From assembly GCF_000016065.1 (NCBI RefSeq), contig NC_009092.1:3968001-4032000 (forward strand): a DNA stretch of 64,000 bases, given 5' to 3'. The stretch's first letter is position 1; the number at the start of each line of letters is the position of its first letter. This document shows positions 17,746 through 26,921 of this stretch, in pieces. This DNA is from Shewanella loihica PV-4 (lineage in GTDB: Bacteria; Pseudomonadota; Gammaproteobacteria; Enterobacterales; Shewanellaceae). The notes below the pieces were generated by a model. It saw nothing but the letters and a program-made list of their open reading frames with translations, was not told the DNA's origin and ran no database searches. A program made the position numbers and the translations under genes.

Positions 17746-17747
17746 AT

Positions 17748-18728
17748 CTACAACGCCTGTTTGTCACGTTTACGGCGCAGCATATCTTCGTCGGCCTGAG
17801 CCAGCAGAGTATCCAGTCGCGCATCCTGATCCACTATCTTATGGCCTATGGTCACAGTCACCTCGGGTAGATGGCTGTCGAGCATGGCATTATCCAGCCC
17901 CTGCATGATGCGCGTCTCGGTGGCAATCACATCCTCATCGCTCTGACACATGAGCAGCACCACAAACTCGTCGCCGCCTATGCGCCCAACCACATCTGAC
18001 CCTCTGACGCTCTGCTTGATGATCCCCGCCAGCAACTTGAGTACCTCGTCGCCCACCGAGTGGCCGTGACCGTCATTGATCCCCTTAAAGTTATCGACAT
18101 CGATATAGAGCATCGCCAGACGGCTGTCGTTGCGCTGAGCCAGCTTCATTCGCTGTCTGGCTAACCCATTAAATCCACGACGATTATTGATATGACACAG
18201 GTCATCCAGATGCGCCAGCTGCTTGAGCTCACCGTAGATATCCAGCAGGGCGAGATCCGCCTCAAGGATCTCCTTGAGTTCGTGGATCAGCTCGATATAG
18301 CTGTCCTGATACTCTGTCTTGGCATAGTCCATCACACAGAAGGTGCCGAAACAGCGGCCATCGGGCCAAAACACCGGCACCCCGAGATAGGAGGAGAAGC
18401 CATCGTTTTGTACCTCGGGATTGGTGTCCCAGCAAGGATCTACCTTGGCGTCGGGCACATAGAGCGCCGCCTGGGTTTCGACGATGCGCCGGCAAAAAAT
18501 ATTGGTATCGGGGGGGATCACCACCCCAGACGGATAGGGATTGCTGACCTGCTTGCTGGCGATGGTCACCTGAAACCCCTTCGGGGTGTATTGCACCAAG
18601 AAGCTGGCCGGCGCGTTAAACACGTGGGCCAGCAGGTTAACGGTTTTCTGCCATTTATCGAGCGAGATGAGATCGATAGGATTATCGAGAAGAAAGCGTT
18701 CACTGCTGTACAAAGATTCTGTCGACAT
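17748..18728 (-). CDS. GAF-GGDEF diguanylate cyclase
   Basis: 326 residues, cytosolic. An N-terminal GAF domain (about 15-160; CRRIVETQAALYVPDA, GTFCVMDYAK) is followed by a GGDEF domain (about 165-320) with the intact signature GRIGGDEFVVLL. The GAF part resembles that of the GAF-GGDEF-EAL protein at 4575-6506, with the same VPxA...WDxNP pattern, so the two may sense similar signals with opposite outputs. SD GGAAAGG before ATG. A perfect 15-bp palindrome lies 45 bp upstream. Confidence 0.92.
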   Translation of the reverse strand: MSTESLYSSERFLLDNPIDLISLDKWQKTVNLLAHVFNAPASFLVQYTPKGFQVTIASKQVSNPYPSGVVIPPDTNIFCRRIVETQAALYVPDAKVDPCWDTNPEVQNDGFSSYLGVPVFWPDGRCFGTFCVMDYAKTEYQDSYIELIHELKEILEADLALLDIYGELKQLAHLDDLCHINNRRGFNGLARQRMKLAQRNDSRLAMLYIDVDNFKGINDGHGHSVGDEVLKLLAGIIKQSVRGSDVVGRIGGDEFVVLLMCQSDEDVIATETRIMQGLDNAMLDSHLPEVTVTIGHKIVDQDARLDTLLAQADEDMLRRKRDKQAL

Positions 18729-18772
18729 CGCCTTTCCTTTCTTGAGGATAACGAAATCGCCTTCCTAGCGTC

Positions 18773-18787
18773 TTGACCTCAGGTCAA
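18773..18787. promoter_or_regulatory. perfect 15-bp palindrome upstream of a diguanylate cyclase gene
   Basis: TTGACCTCAGGTCAA has 7-bp arms around a single central base. Spacing rules out a standard FNR box (N5 rather than N4 between TTGAC and GTCAA). It is a likely operator for an unidentified regulator. Confidence 0.5.
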
Positions 18788-18906
18788 ACACACCTGCCTG
18801 TGAACTAGCCATGCCTTAGAGCATAGAGGTCAACGGAGAGCAATTCAAACCCAAATAATAAACATTATAAATACATCTTTTATTAAATTATGGGATGAAA
18901 TGCTCA

Positions 18907-18923
18907 CTAGAGCAATGCTCTAG
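18907..18923 (-). terminator. hairpin after the regA-like gene
   Basis: CTAGAGC-AAT-GCTCTAG (7-bp arms) lies just past the regA-like stop codon. On the minus strand it is followed only by a weak T-containing stretch, so termination is possible but not strong. Confidence 0.35.
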
Positions 18924-18928
18924 CAAGC

Positions 18929-19465
18929 TTATTGACTGATATCTTGAGGCTTCTTGAGCAGCTTGCGCTGCAGGGTTCGCCTGTGCATTCCCAGTTGCCG
19001 CGCCGTCGCCGACACATTGCCCTTGTTGGCGGTCAGCACCTGCTGTAGATGTTCCCACTCCACCCGCTTAGGGCTCAGGGGCGCCTCATCCACCTCGGGG
19101 GCGATCGCCTTGGGCGCCTTGTCGTCCAGCACCCTCAGCAGGGTAGCGGTATCCGCCGGCTTGGTCAGATAGTTATCGGCCCCCAGACGCATCGCCTCGA
19201 CGGCGGTGGCTATGCTGGCATAGCCGGTCAGCAGCACCAACACGGCCTGGGGCACAGCCCCCTTGAGCGGCGCGATCAGTGCCAGGCCATTGTCTTCGGC
19301 CAACTTCATGTCCAGCAGAATATGGCTGGGTTTAAACTGACGCGCCTTAAGCAGCGCCTGGGTGGCATCGTGGGCCAATTCACACTCAAAGCCGTGCTTG
19401 CCCATGCGCCGCGCCAGGATCCCGGCGAAACTCTGCTCATCTTCGATGATCAATAAGCGCTTCAT
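18929..19465 (-). CDS. RegA/PrrA/ActR-type response regulator
   Basis: 178 residues. Receiver domain (about 1-115) with acidic pocket IIEDE, phospho-acceptor D52 (ILLDMKL), LLTGYAS and the KPAD lysine. The C-terminal Fis-type helix-turn-helix reads NVSATARQLGMHRRTLQRKLL, very close to the RegA/PrrA motif. RegA homologues globally control respiration and redox genes. Its ATG overlaps the end of the kinase gene by 4 bp, so the pair is translationally coupled. Family call strong; targets unknown. Confidence 0.92.
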   Translation of the reverse strand: MKRLLIIEDEQSFAGILARRMGKHGFECELAHDATQALLKARQFKPSHILLDMKLAEDNGLALIAPLKGAVPQAVLVLLTGYASIATAVEAMRLGADNYLTKPADTATLLRVLDDKAPKAIAPEVDEAPLSPKRVEWEHLQQVLTANKGNVSATARQLGMHRRTLQRKLLKKPQDISQ

Positions 19466-20709
19466 GCAGCCCCCTGTATCGGCAGGTAGACCTGGGCCAC
19501 GGCGCCGCCATCCACATGACTGCCGAGGATCAAGCGCCCGCCCAGACGCTCCAGGCTCGCATGGCTGAGCAACAGGGCGACCCCCATCCCCTTGGGCTCC
19601 TCGATTATCTGATGCCCCAGCTGCTGCACCAAAGACGCCGGAATACCCGGGCCGAAGTCGCGCACCCCAAGCACCAGCTCATCCCCCTGACGCTGGGCGG
19701 AGAAGCTCACCTTCTGCTCGCCCGTCGCCTCCTGACTGGCCCTGGCACCATTCTCGATGAGCGCCAGTAAGGCGGGCTGCAGGCTGGCATCGACCCGCAA
19801 CTGCAGCCTGTCGAGGCCATCATCTGGCTCCAACGACAGTTTCACCGCCGGCATAAGCAGATTGACCTGCTCACTCAAGCCGCTCAGCAGTTGCTCGGCG
19901 GATTCCAGCCGCTGCGCCCCCTCGCGGATCGATTCGGTGGCGCTGCGCAGCGCCGTCAGGGTGGACTCGCAAACCGTCAGTGCCGATTGCATCTCCTGCA
20001 GCGCAGGCCCATTACCATCGGCCTCCTCCTGCAACTCATCCACCAGCAACCTCATGCTAGCCAGTGGGGTCGCCAGCCGGTGAGCCATCTGCGCCGAGGC
20101 GGTACCCAGGGCGATCAACTTCTCTTGACGCAACTGCGCCTCACGCATAAAGGCAAGCTGAGCATCCTGGCGCCGCATGCGTTTGGCCAGCAGGGCCACA
20201 CTCGTGGTCAACACCAGGGAGGAGATGATGAAGTTGACCCACATCCCCAGGTAGTGAGACTGCATATCCATGCCGTGATGACTCATGGCGCTCTCCGGCA
20301 TGGTAAACAGCATCAGGCTGTAGGCCAGGTTCGACAGCAGGGCCAATGACCAGGGCGCCCAGAAGGGCAGCAGCACGGCGGCGATGGCTATCGGCAGCAA
20401 TAGCAGGGAGATGAAGGCGTTGGTAGCGCCACCGGAGAAATAGAGCCAGGAGATCCATAGCAGGGTGTCGAGCACCAGGGCGATAAACAGCCCAGACTCG
20501 CTACTGAGCAGGGGCTTTCTCAGCCAGAAGGTGAAGCTTAAATAGAAGGCCTCGAGGATCAGGGTGAGATTCAGCGCCGGGCTATGGAGCGACAGACCGA
20601 AGGTGTCGGCAAACAGGAAGGTGAGACAGAGTTTTAGCATCAAGGCCATGATGCGCAGCAAGGCCAGTTGGTCGGCGGCCCGATAGCGGCCATAACTCAG
20701 AGTCGTCAC
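19462..20709 (-). CDS. RegB/PrrB-type redox sensor histidine kinase
   Basis: 415 residues from a GTG start with SD AGGAAA six nt upstream. About six transmembrane helices (15-175) are followed by a HisKA-type dimerisation helix with H210 (AQMAHRLATPLAS) and an ATPase domain (ALIENGARAS, RDFGPGIP, GMGVALLLSHASLERLGG). The loop GGATNAF (93-99) corresponds to the ubiquinone-sensing heptapeptide GGxxNPF of RegB. C247 lies 37 residues after the His, close to the redox cysteine of RegB (40 residues). It likely senses the quinone pool and phosphorylates the RegA-like partner. Confidence 0.92.
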   Translation of the reverse strand: MTTLSYGRYRAADQLALLRIMALMLKLCLTFLFADTFGLSLHSPALNLTLILEAFYLSFTFWLRKPLLSSESGLFIALVLDTLLWISWLYFSGGATNAFISLLLLPIAIAAVLLPFWAPWSLALLSNLAYSLMLFTMPESAMSHHGMDMQSHYLGMWVNFIISSLVLTTSVALLAKRMRRQDAQLAFMREAQLRQEKLIALGTASAQMAHRLATPLASMRLLVDELQEEADGNGPALQEMQSALTVCESTLTALRSATESIREGAQRLESAEQLLSGLSEQVNLLMPAVKLSLEPDDGLDRLQLRVDASLQPALLALIENGARASQEATGEQKVSFSAQRQGDELVLGVRDFGPGIPASLVQQLGHQIIEEPKGMGVALLLSHASLERLGGRLILGSHVDGGAVAQVYLPIQGAA

Positions 20710-20718
20710 ATTGCTTTC

Positions 20719-21642
20719 CTATTTGAGATCAAAGACTAATCCTATCTTCGCCAGGGCGTCACCCGAGCGGGACAGGCTGTATTTTACGCCCTGTTCGAAG
20801 TCGATTTCACTCTTTATTGCCAAAGATTTGAGGCGCGCCATACTCAGGCTGCAATCCTTGGGTCGCTTGGCCAGGTCGCTCGGGCTCGACTGAGGCGAGA
20901 TGTGCTTACTGCTCAGCCCCATTATCTCGGCCATCTTAAGCAGCATCTGGTACTTGGTCATGCGCTCGGTGCCGGTGAAATGATAGATGCCCGCCACATC
21001 GCCCGCCTGTTGCTGACGTGCAACCAGCTTAACCAGGGCGTTGGCGATATCCAGTGTCGAGGTGGGGCTGCGCACCGCCCAATCATCCTGCTGGGTAGGC
21101 ACCTGATTGACTAGCTGTTTTAACATCACCAACACCGCCGACTCATCCAGCGACTCGACCCGGCCATAGAGGATGGGTAGACGTAGCACGGCGAACTCTC
21201 TGGACACCTCAATCAGTGCCTGCTCCCCCTCACGCTTGGTCTCGCCATAGAAATTGAGCGGATAGGTCTGGTCCTCTTCGCCATAATCGGGCGAGGTGCC
21301 ATCGAACACATAATCTGTGGAGATGTAACAGAGCCAGGCACCATTAGCCTTAGCCGCCTGGGCGAGCTGGCGAGTCGCGGCCAGGTTGAGGGCCTTTGCC
21401 GCCTCGGGGTCACGCTCAGACACATCCGGTCGCCGCTCGGCCGCGCAGTGTAGAATCACCTCGGGTTTGTGGGTCTCGATAAATTGCTTTACCGCCCCCT
21501 CGTCGGTCAGATCCAGCCTATGGGTATCTTTACCGGCGCGCGAATAGCCGCAGGTCAAAAGCGTCACCGGCTCTTTTGCAAATTGCTCAACTAAAGCGCG
21601 CCCCAGCAGGCCGGTGGCGCCAGTTATCATTATCTTCAGCAT
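20719..21642 (-). CDS. NAD(P)-dependent sugar-nucleotide reductase (RfbD / MAT2B-like SDR)
   Basis: 307 residues of the extended SDR class: Rossmann motif MITGATGLLG at the N-terminus, CYISTDYVFDG, and the catalytic Tyr-Lys pair in NFYGETKREGE. It resembles dTDP-4-dehydrorhamnose reductase and MAT2B-type proteins. No other rhamnose genes are nearby, so the substrate is unclear. The start overlaps the preceding kinase stop codon (TAATG). It is followed nine nt later by the redox kinase gene, suggesting a four-gene operon. Confidence 0.85.
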   Translation of the reverse strand: MLKIMITGATGLLGRALVEQFAKEPVTLLTCGYSRAGKDTHRLDLTDEGAVKQFIETHKPEVILHCAAERRPDVSERDPEAAKALNLAATRQLAQAAKANGAWLCYISTDYVFDGTSPDYGEEDQTYPLNFYGETKREGEQALIEVSREFAVLRLPILYGRVESLDESAVLVMLKQLVNQVPTQQDDWAVRSPTSTLDIANALVKLVARQQQAGDVAGIYHFTGTERMTKYQMLLKMAEIMGLSSKHISPQSSPSDLAKRPKDCSLSMARLKSLAIKSEIDFEQGVKYSLSRSGDALAKIGLVFDLK

Positions 21643-22565
21643 TAATGGGATTCTCTGTTAGTCGGCTCACTACCCGGCTGCAGCAAGGGGCAATTTTCGG
21701 GTAATACCATGGCGATCGCGCCGGCCTTAAGCTCGAACTCCACATGAGACTCGGCGATAGGCTCGCCGTCGAGATTGATGGGCATAGGCGGGTTGGAGCG
21801 CCAGCTGGCCTGGGTATCGCGATGATATTTCACATACTCATTGTCGGCCTTGGGCGATTGCAACTCGGCGATCACCTGCGCCAGGGCCTCGATGGGAAAC
21901 TGATGTAGGGCGACTAAGTCCATCAGGCCATCGTTGATATAGGCATCCGGCGCCAGCACCTGGCCGCCACCGGCCTGACGGCCGTTACACACGGCGCCCA
22001 CCAACAACTGCTGCTGGCTGGCCTCGCCATGTATGGTAAATTCGCCGTCATAGGGCTTGAAATTGAGCGCCTGCACCAGCCCGGACAGGGTATAGGCGCC
22101 GCCACCGAGAAAGTGTTTCAGCGCCAGCGGCGTGTTGGCGGTGACCTGGGCGCCGAAACCACCACTGGCAATATTCACCACATACCTGTCGTTGGCGCGG
22201 ATCACATCCACATCATAGGCAGAAGCTTCCGCCGCCAGCCTCAGCGCCGCCTCCAGATCAGCTGGCACCCGGGCGGCGGTGGCAAAGTCATTGGCGGTAC
22301 CCAGCGGCAAGATTGCCAGCTCGCAGCGCTTATCCTTATCATGGTTCATCAGGGCGCTAACCAGCTCGTTGAGCGTGCCATCACCACCCGCCGCCACCAA
22401 ACGCTGACAGCCCTCGGCGATGGCCTCATCCACCAGACGGGCCACATCTCCAGCCTCGAAGGTGACTCGCACCTGAATCTCATGATCGGCGCGCACGCTG
22501 GCGATCGCCTGACGCAGCAGCTCGTCACCGGCCTTCTTACCATTGAGTATGATGCGAAGCTTCAT
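21642..22565 (-). CDS. diacylglycerol-kinase-domain lipid kinase, YegS-like
   Basis: About 307 residues from ATG 22565 (SD GGAGAG, six nt). A longer frame upstream has no SD. The DAGK catalytic domain is marked by RIILNGKKA, LVAAGGDGTLNELVSALM and PLGTANDFATA, and the second domain includes NIASGGFGAQVT and INDGLMDL. YegS-type enzymes phosphorylate lipids such as phosphatidylglycerol at the inner face of the membrane. First gene of the operon leading to the RegB/RegA pair. Confidence 0.88.
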   Translation of the reverse strand: MKLRIILNGKKAGDELLRQAIASVRADHEIQVRVTFEAGDVARLVDEAIAEGCQRLVAAGGDGTLNELVSALMNHDKDKRCELAILPLGTANDFATAARVPADLEAALRLAAEASAYDVDVIRANDRYVVNIASGGFGAQVTANTPLALKHFLGGGAYTLSGLVQALNFKPYDGEFTIHGEASQQQLLVGAVCNGRQAGGGQVLAPDAYINDGLMDLVALHQFPIEALAQVIAELQSPKADNEYVKYHRDTQASWRSNPPMPINLDGEPIAESHVEFELKAGAIAMVLPENCPLLQPGSEPTNRESH

Positions 22566-22766
22566 ATTTACTCTCCAACTGAATTGCCTTTGACAAGGCG
22601 CCAAGCACTCGACCCATGATAGCAGCAAGCCGCGACGGGCTAAACCTGACTGGCAGCCGAACCACACCATTAAACGAGTTTAATCCAAGGGAATTTGCCG
22701 CGCTCGGCGCAACAGGATATCCTCTTAAATTATCAAGGATATCAGGCCTTAGCTCGGAGCTTAACC

Positions 22767-23450
22767 ATGAACAGATTAGTCTTACTCGCCATTGCCAGCA
22801 TACTGCTGCCAGCCTGCAGCCAGCAGGCCACACAAACCAATAGCGAGCCCTCTTCGAAAGCGCGCTCTGCAGCGCAAACCGAGAATCAGGCGCCAAACAA
22901 GCCAGAGAATCACACGGCCAACCAGCCCAGCTTCGACTGTGGCAGTGACAAACTCTCCAGCATAGAGGTCTTGGTCTGCCAAGACAGCGAACTTGCCGCG
23001 CTGGATCGCCAGTTGGCCGAGGTCTACCAGGCCGCCAGTGCCAAGGCCGTCAACGAGCAGCCGCCACTCTTGAAAGCCGAACAGAGAGGCTGGATAAAGG
23101 GGCGCGACGAATGTTGGAAGAGTGACGACAAACATAGCTGCGCGTTTGACAACTACCAGATGCGTATCGCCGAGCTGCAGGCCAGATATCGCCTCATCGC
23201 CCCCAGCGCCGAGGTCAGCTACCAGTGCGATGGCATAGCCGCCAAAGAGGTGGTGGTGAGCTATTTTGCCACCGAGCCAGCAACCCTAATCGCCGAGTTC
23301 GGCGATAGCGTCTCGCTCATGTACAGCCAGCCCAGTGGCAGCGGTAGCCGCTATCAGGGGCGCAACGAGTCGCTATGGGAGCACCAAGGTGAGGCGCGCA
23401 TCACCTGGGGCTATGGCGCCGAGCCGATGATCTGTAAGCTCGCCGACTGA
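22767..23450 (+). CDS. lipoprotein with LprI-like (DUF1311) and MliC-like domains
   Basis: About 227 residues from ATG 22767 (SD GGAG, seven nt). A lipobox LPAC follows the signal. After a low-complexity linker (about 22-55) comes a Cys-containing DUF1311/LprI domain (FDCGSDKLSSIEVLVCQD, LLKAEQRGWIKGRDECW). The C-terminal MliC-type domain has YQCDG, GSGSRYQG, LWEHQGEA and MICKL. Both domain families include lysozyme inhibitors, so a role in protecting peptidoglycan is plausible. The following PhoD-like gene starts 3 bp after the stop. Confidence 0.85.
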   Translation: MNRLVLLAIASILLPACSQQATQTNSEPSSKARSAAQTENQAPNKPENHTANQPSFDCGSDKLSSIEVLVCQDSELAALDRQLAEVYQAASAKAVNEQPPLLKAEQRGWIKGRDECWKSDDKHSCAFDNYQMRIAELQARYRLIAPSAEVSYQCDGIAAKEVVVSYFATEPATLIAEFGDSVSLMYSQPSGSGSRYQGRNESLWEHQGEARITWGYGAEPMICKLAD

Positions 23451-23452
23451 TC

Positions 23453-25333
23453 ATGACACTGCCTCTGCTGCTGACAGGCCCCATGCTGCGTCACTGCGAC
23501 GTAGACCATTTCACCCTGACGTTGGTGACCAGTGAGCCGCTGTCGCAATTAACCCTCACCCTGGGTGAGACCCAACACCTGCTTGCTGATGACGCAATCG
23601 AGTGCCTGGAGCTAGGCACTCACGCCTTCTTCTACCTCATCTATCTGAGCAAGCCCGGGCTCAATTCTCTCGACACCTGCATTCCCTATGGCCTTAGCGA
23701 CAGCCATCACGGTGACCTACTCACGCCGCTGACGCAGCTGACCTATGGCGACAATCAGACACCGAATCTGGTGATCAAGCCAGAGATCGATACCCTGCTG
23801 CACGGTTCCTGTCGCAACGCCCATCATCACAGCAGCGATGCCATGGTCGCCGCCGATACCCTGCTCGAGAATGGACCGGATGTGGCCGAGCGTCCGGCGC
23901 TGATGATGCTGAGTGGCGATCAGATCTATGTCGATGATGTCGCCGGCCCCATGCTCTACGCCATCGGCAGAGTCATAGAGATATTGGGCCTGTATGAGGA
24001 AGAGTTTCAACAGGCGCCGCTCACCCATAGCAAGCAGATAAGCTACCACCCGGCGGCCATGTACCAGAGGCACAAGAAGCTGTTGCCGCGCACCGAATAC
24101 CCGGCCGGCAGCGCCCTGGTGCGTTGGTATATCAATCACCCCATCTTCACCTCCTCCATCGCCGAGAATCACCTGGTGAGTCTGGCGGAAATCGTCGCCC
24201 TCTATCTGCTCACCTGGTCCCCAGAGCTGTGGCAACTCATCGATATTCCCAAGGAGGTGACCGGCCTGTCACCCGCCAATCAGCAGAGATGGCAGAGAGA
24301 GTGGATTCACTTACTCGAGTTTAAGGCGGGGCTGACCAAGGTGAGACGCCTGCTGGCGCATCTGCCGACCTATATGATCTTCGACGATCACGACATCACG
24401 GACGACTGGAACCTCACGGCGAAATGGGAACAGGCGGCCTATGGCCATGCTTTTTCTAAACGCATCATAGGTAATGCGCTGATCGGCTATCTGGTGTTTC
24501 AGGGACTGGGCAATCAGAAGGACAAATTTAGCGCTGCAATTCTGCCCCAGCTCAAACAGTTTCTCGCCGGTCGTGAGGAGGCGCAGCATGACGAGCTGAT
24601 CGACGCCCTGCTCGGCTTCGACCAGTGGCACTACAGCCTCAATACCTCGCCCAAGTTGGTGGTGCTCGACACCCGCACCCAGAGATGGCGCAGCGAATCC
24701 AACCTGGCCAAGCCCTCCGGTCTGATGGACTGGGAGGCCCTGATGGAATTTCAGCAGCAGTTGGTGGGACAGGAGAAGGTGATTATCGTCTCGGCGGCGC
24801 CCATGTTCGGGGTGAAGCTTATCGAGGCGGTGCAGCGCGCGGCCACCTTTATCGGCGCCTCGCTCCTGGTGGACGCCGAAAACTGGATGGCGCACCCTGG
24901 CACGGCCAACACCCTGCTGAGCATCTTCCTGCACCGCAAGACGCCGCAGCAGTTTGTGATCCTCTCCGGCGATGTGCACTACTCCTTCGCCTACGACATA
25001 GGGATCCGCTTTCGCACTCAGGGACCGCAGATCTATCAGATCACCTCGAGCGGCATCAAGAATCAGTTTCCCGAGAAGCTGTTACCCGTGTTCGACAAGT
25101 TTAACGGCTGGCTCTATGGCCATTTCTCGCCGCTGAACTGGTTCACCAAACGCAAACGCATGTCGATTCGCGGCCGCCGCCCCAACGGCATGCGCAGTCA
25201 GCGGCTGATCAACGCCAGCGGCATAGGTCTAGTCAGCTTCGCTAAAGATGGGGCGCCCAGCAAGATCGCCGTACTCCATGGCGACATGAGCACCACAGAG
25301 TTTTTACCGCCGCGCCAGTCCCGCAAAGGCTAA
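23453..25333 (+). CDS. PhoD-like metallophosphatase
   Basis: 626 residues. The metal-binding core is visible: GSCRNAHHHSSDAM, MLSGDQIYVDD, FDDHDITDDWN and ILSGDVHYSF. These are PhoD-type alkaline phosphatase/phosphodiesterase motifs. No N-terminal signal peptide is evident, unlike classical PhoD, so it may be cytoplasmic. Likely co-transcribed with the upstream lipoprotein. Physiological substrate unknown. Confidence 0.88.
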   Translation: MTLPLLLTGPMLRHCDVDHFTLTLVTSEPLSQLTLTLGETQHLLADDAIECLELGTHAFFYLIYLSKPGLNSLDTCIPYGLSDSHHGDLLTPLTQLTYGDNQTPNLVIKPEIDTLLHGSCRNAHHHSSDAMVAADTLLENGPDVAERPALMMLSGDQIYVDDVAGPMLYAIGRVIEILGLYEEEFQQAPLTHSKQISYHPAAMYQRHKKLLPRTEYPAGSALVRWYINHPIFTSSIAENHLVSLAEIVALYLLTWSPELWQLIDIPKEVTGLSPANQQRWQREWIHLLEFKAGLTKVRRLLAHLPTYMIFDDHDITDDWNLTAKWEQAAYGHAFSKRIIGNALIGYLVFQGLGNQKDKFSAAILPQLKQFLAGREEAQHDELIDALLGFDQWHYSLNTSPKLVVLDTRTQRWRSESNLAKPSGLMDWEALMEFQQQLVGQEKVIIVSAAPMFGVKLIEAVQRAATFIGASLLVDAENWMAHPGTANTLLSIFLHRKTPQQFVILSGDVHYSFAYDIGIRFRTQGPQIYQITSSGIKNQFPEKLLPVFDKFNGWLYGHFSPLNWFTKRKRMSIRGRRPNGMRSQRLINASGIGLVSFAKDGAPSKIAVLHGDMSTTEFLPPRQSRKG

Positions 25334-25367
25334 GTCTCGCAAGGGCTAGGCCCGGTCAGCAACAGAT

Positions 25368-26309
25368 CTAAACAGACAGTTCCGGCAGGCAGATATCCAG
25401 CTTTCGACCGGTGACCGGATCAGTGAAGGCGAGACGACGCGCCAGCAGCTTCATCGGCTGGGCAACATCCTCGGCGCTTCTGGGTAATAGAGTCGGATAG
25501 AAATTATCGTTAAGGATCGGCATCCCCAGGCTGTTCATGTGCAGGCGCAGCTGATGAGTCTTGCCGGTGATCGGCATCAGCTCGAAACGACCAATCTCTC
25601 CCTCGACGCTCACCAGAGCGATCTCCGAGTGGCTGTTGGCCTCGCCGTCGACGATGCGCATGGTAAAACTGGGTGTGCCCTTATCGATGCGATTCTTCAC
25701 CGTCCAGCGTCTGGGCAGGCTAAGTTTACCGGCGTGATACTCAGCCAGTAGTTCTGGGGTAAGGCGCGCCAAGGCCTGATATTCCTTGGTGATCTGTCCA
25801 TGGCGAAACAGGCCATGGTAGGCGTCGCGGCTGTCACTCTGCTTGACCAGCAGAACTATGCCCGCGGTGGCGCGATCCAGACGATGGGCGGCGATCAGCG
25901 TCTCACAGCCCGTGCGCTCCCTTAGCCGGTTGATTAAACACTGATTGATCACCTCACCACCCGGATGCAAAGCCATGAAATGGGGCTTGTTGGCCAGTAC
26001 TATCTGCTCATCTAGATACAGAATCGATTCGCTAAAGGGAGGCGGCGCCTCATGGGCGACCTCGCGGTAATAGTACACCTTCTGCTGAGGTCGATAGGCT
26101 GTGGTAAGTTCCAGCGGCTGACCATCTTGCCAATGCACCTTGCCCTGGATGAAGCGCTCGCGCCAGACACCTGCGGAAATATTATCGAACCGCTGACAGA
26201 AATAGTCGTAAACACTCGCCGGGGGATTTTGGGTTTGAGGTAAGACGATGAAGGAGGCTTGAGCCGCGCGAACCATGACAGAAAGGCCTAAAGATGAAGG
26301 AGCGGCCAT
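25368..26309 (-). CDS. RluA-family pseudouridine synthase
   Basis: 313 residues, possibly starting at an internal ATG (26276); neither start has a good SD. The catalytic motif AHRLDRATAGIVLLVK carries the Asp of the RluA family, and LANKPHFMALHPGG and GKTHQLRLHM are further family blocks. It isomerises uridine in rRNA or tRNA; the target base cannot be read from the sequence. Convergent with the phosphatase gene. Confidence 0.92.
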   Translation of the reverse strand: MAAPSSLGLSVMVRAAQASFIVLPQTQNPPASVYDYFCQRFDNISAGVWRERFIQGKVHWQDGQPLELTTAYRPQQKVYYYREVAHEAPPPFSESILYLDEQIVLANKPHFMALHPGGEVINQCLINRLRERTGCETLIAAHRLDRATAGIVLLVKQSDSRDAYHGLFRHGQITKEYQALARLTPELLAEYHAGKLSLPRRWTVKNRIDKGTPSFTMRIVDGEANSHSEIALVSVEGEIGRFELMPITGKTHQLRLHMNSLGMPILNDNFYPTLLPRSAEDVAQPMKLLARRLAFTDPVTGRKLDICLPELSV

Positions 26310-26342
26310 GGTAACAAAAATTGCGGCCCGGATGAGAGCAAA

Positions 26343-26921
26343 TTATTGCCCGGCGTGGGACTTGATCAATTCGAGTACAAAATCCATCGTCTTGTGACAG
26401 TCGGGCTGATTGACCAGCACCTGCTTATCACGATTATACAGGGGCAGCACCTCGAGCCAACGCTGGCTGACCCAGGTGGCATCTTCCAAGTGCAGATCCG
26501 CATATAGCTCCTGCAAGGCTGGATTGACCAGATAGAACTGCTCCAACGCCGCACTGATCAGCTCAAATTCGCCCTTTATAGGCTCTTCACGCCAATTGTT
26601 ACAGCTGAGCGTCCTGGCGATCCAGTTACCATCGCGTCGCTTGGCCGCCGAGAAGATCTTCACCCTCTGCTTGCCTTCCAGCACCAGGCCTAAACAATCG
26701 TCTTCGAGCTGATTAAAGTCTATGATCTCGCACTGAGTCGCCAGCGGATAACAGGGGGGATTGGCCTGAGGCCGTGACATGGCAAAGGCCAGGGGGAAGT
26801 GCCCCTTGAGCACCTCGGCAATCAGTTTCAAGCTGCTAGGCCCCGCCACTCGTATCTCTATTCTGCCGTCGGGCAAAAGTAGTTCGTCGCGGGTGATCAA
26901 CGCCATCTCTTGAGTCAACAT
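26343..26921 (-). CDS. stand-alone LON substrate-binding-domain protein
   Basis: 192 residues covering only the N-terminal (LAN/PUA-like) domain of Lon protease: LLPDGRIEIRVAGP, FAMSRPQANPP, CEIIDFNQLEDDCLGLVLEGKQRVKI, and a helical tail ending WLEVLPLYNRDKQVLV. No ATPase or protease domain. Such proteins are common in proteobacteria but their role is not defined. Strong SD (GGAGGAGG) before ATG. The gap 26922-27131 shows no gene. Confidence 0.9.
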   Translation of the reverse strand: MLTQEMALITRDELLLPDGRIEIRVAGPSSLKLIAEVLKGHFPLAFAMSRPQANPPCYPLATQCEIIDFNQLEDDCLGLVLEGKQRVKIFSAAKRRDGNWIARTLSCNNWREEPIKGEFELISAALEQFYLVNPALQELYADLHLEDATWVSQRWLEVLPLYNRDKQVLVNQPDCHKTMDFVLELIKSHAGQ

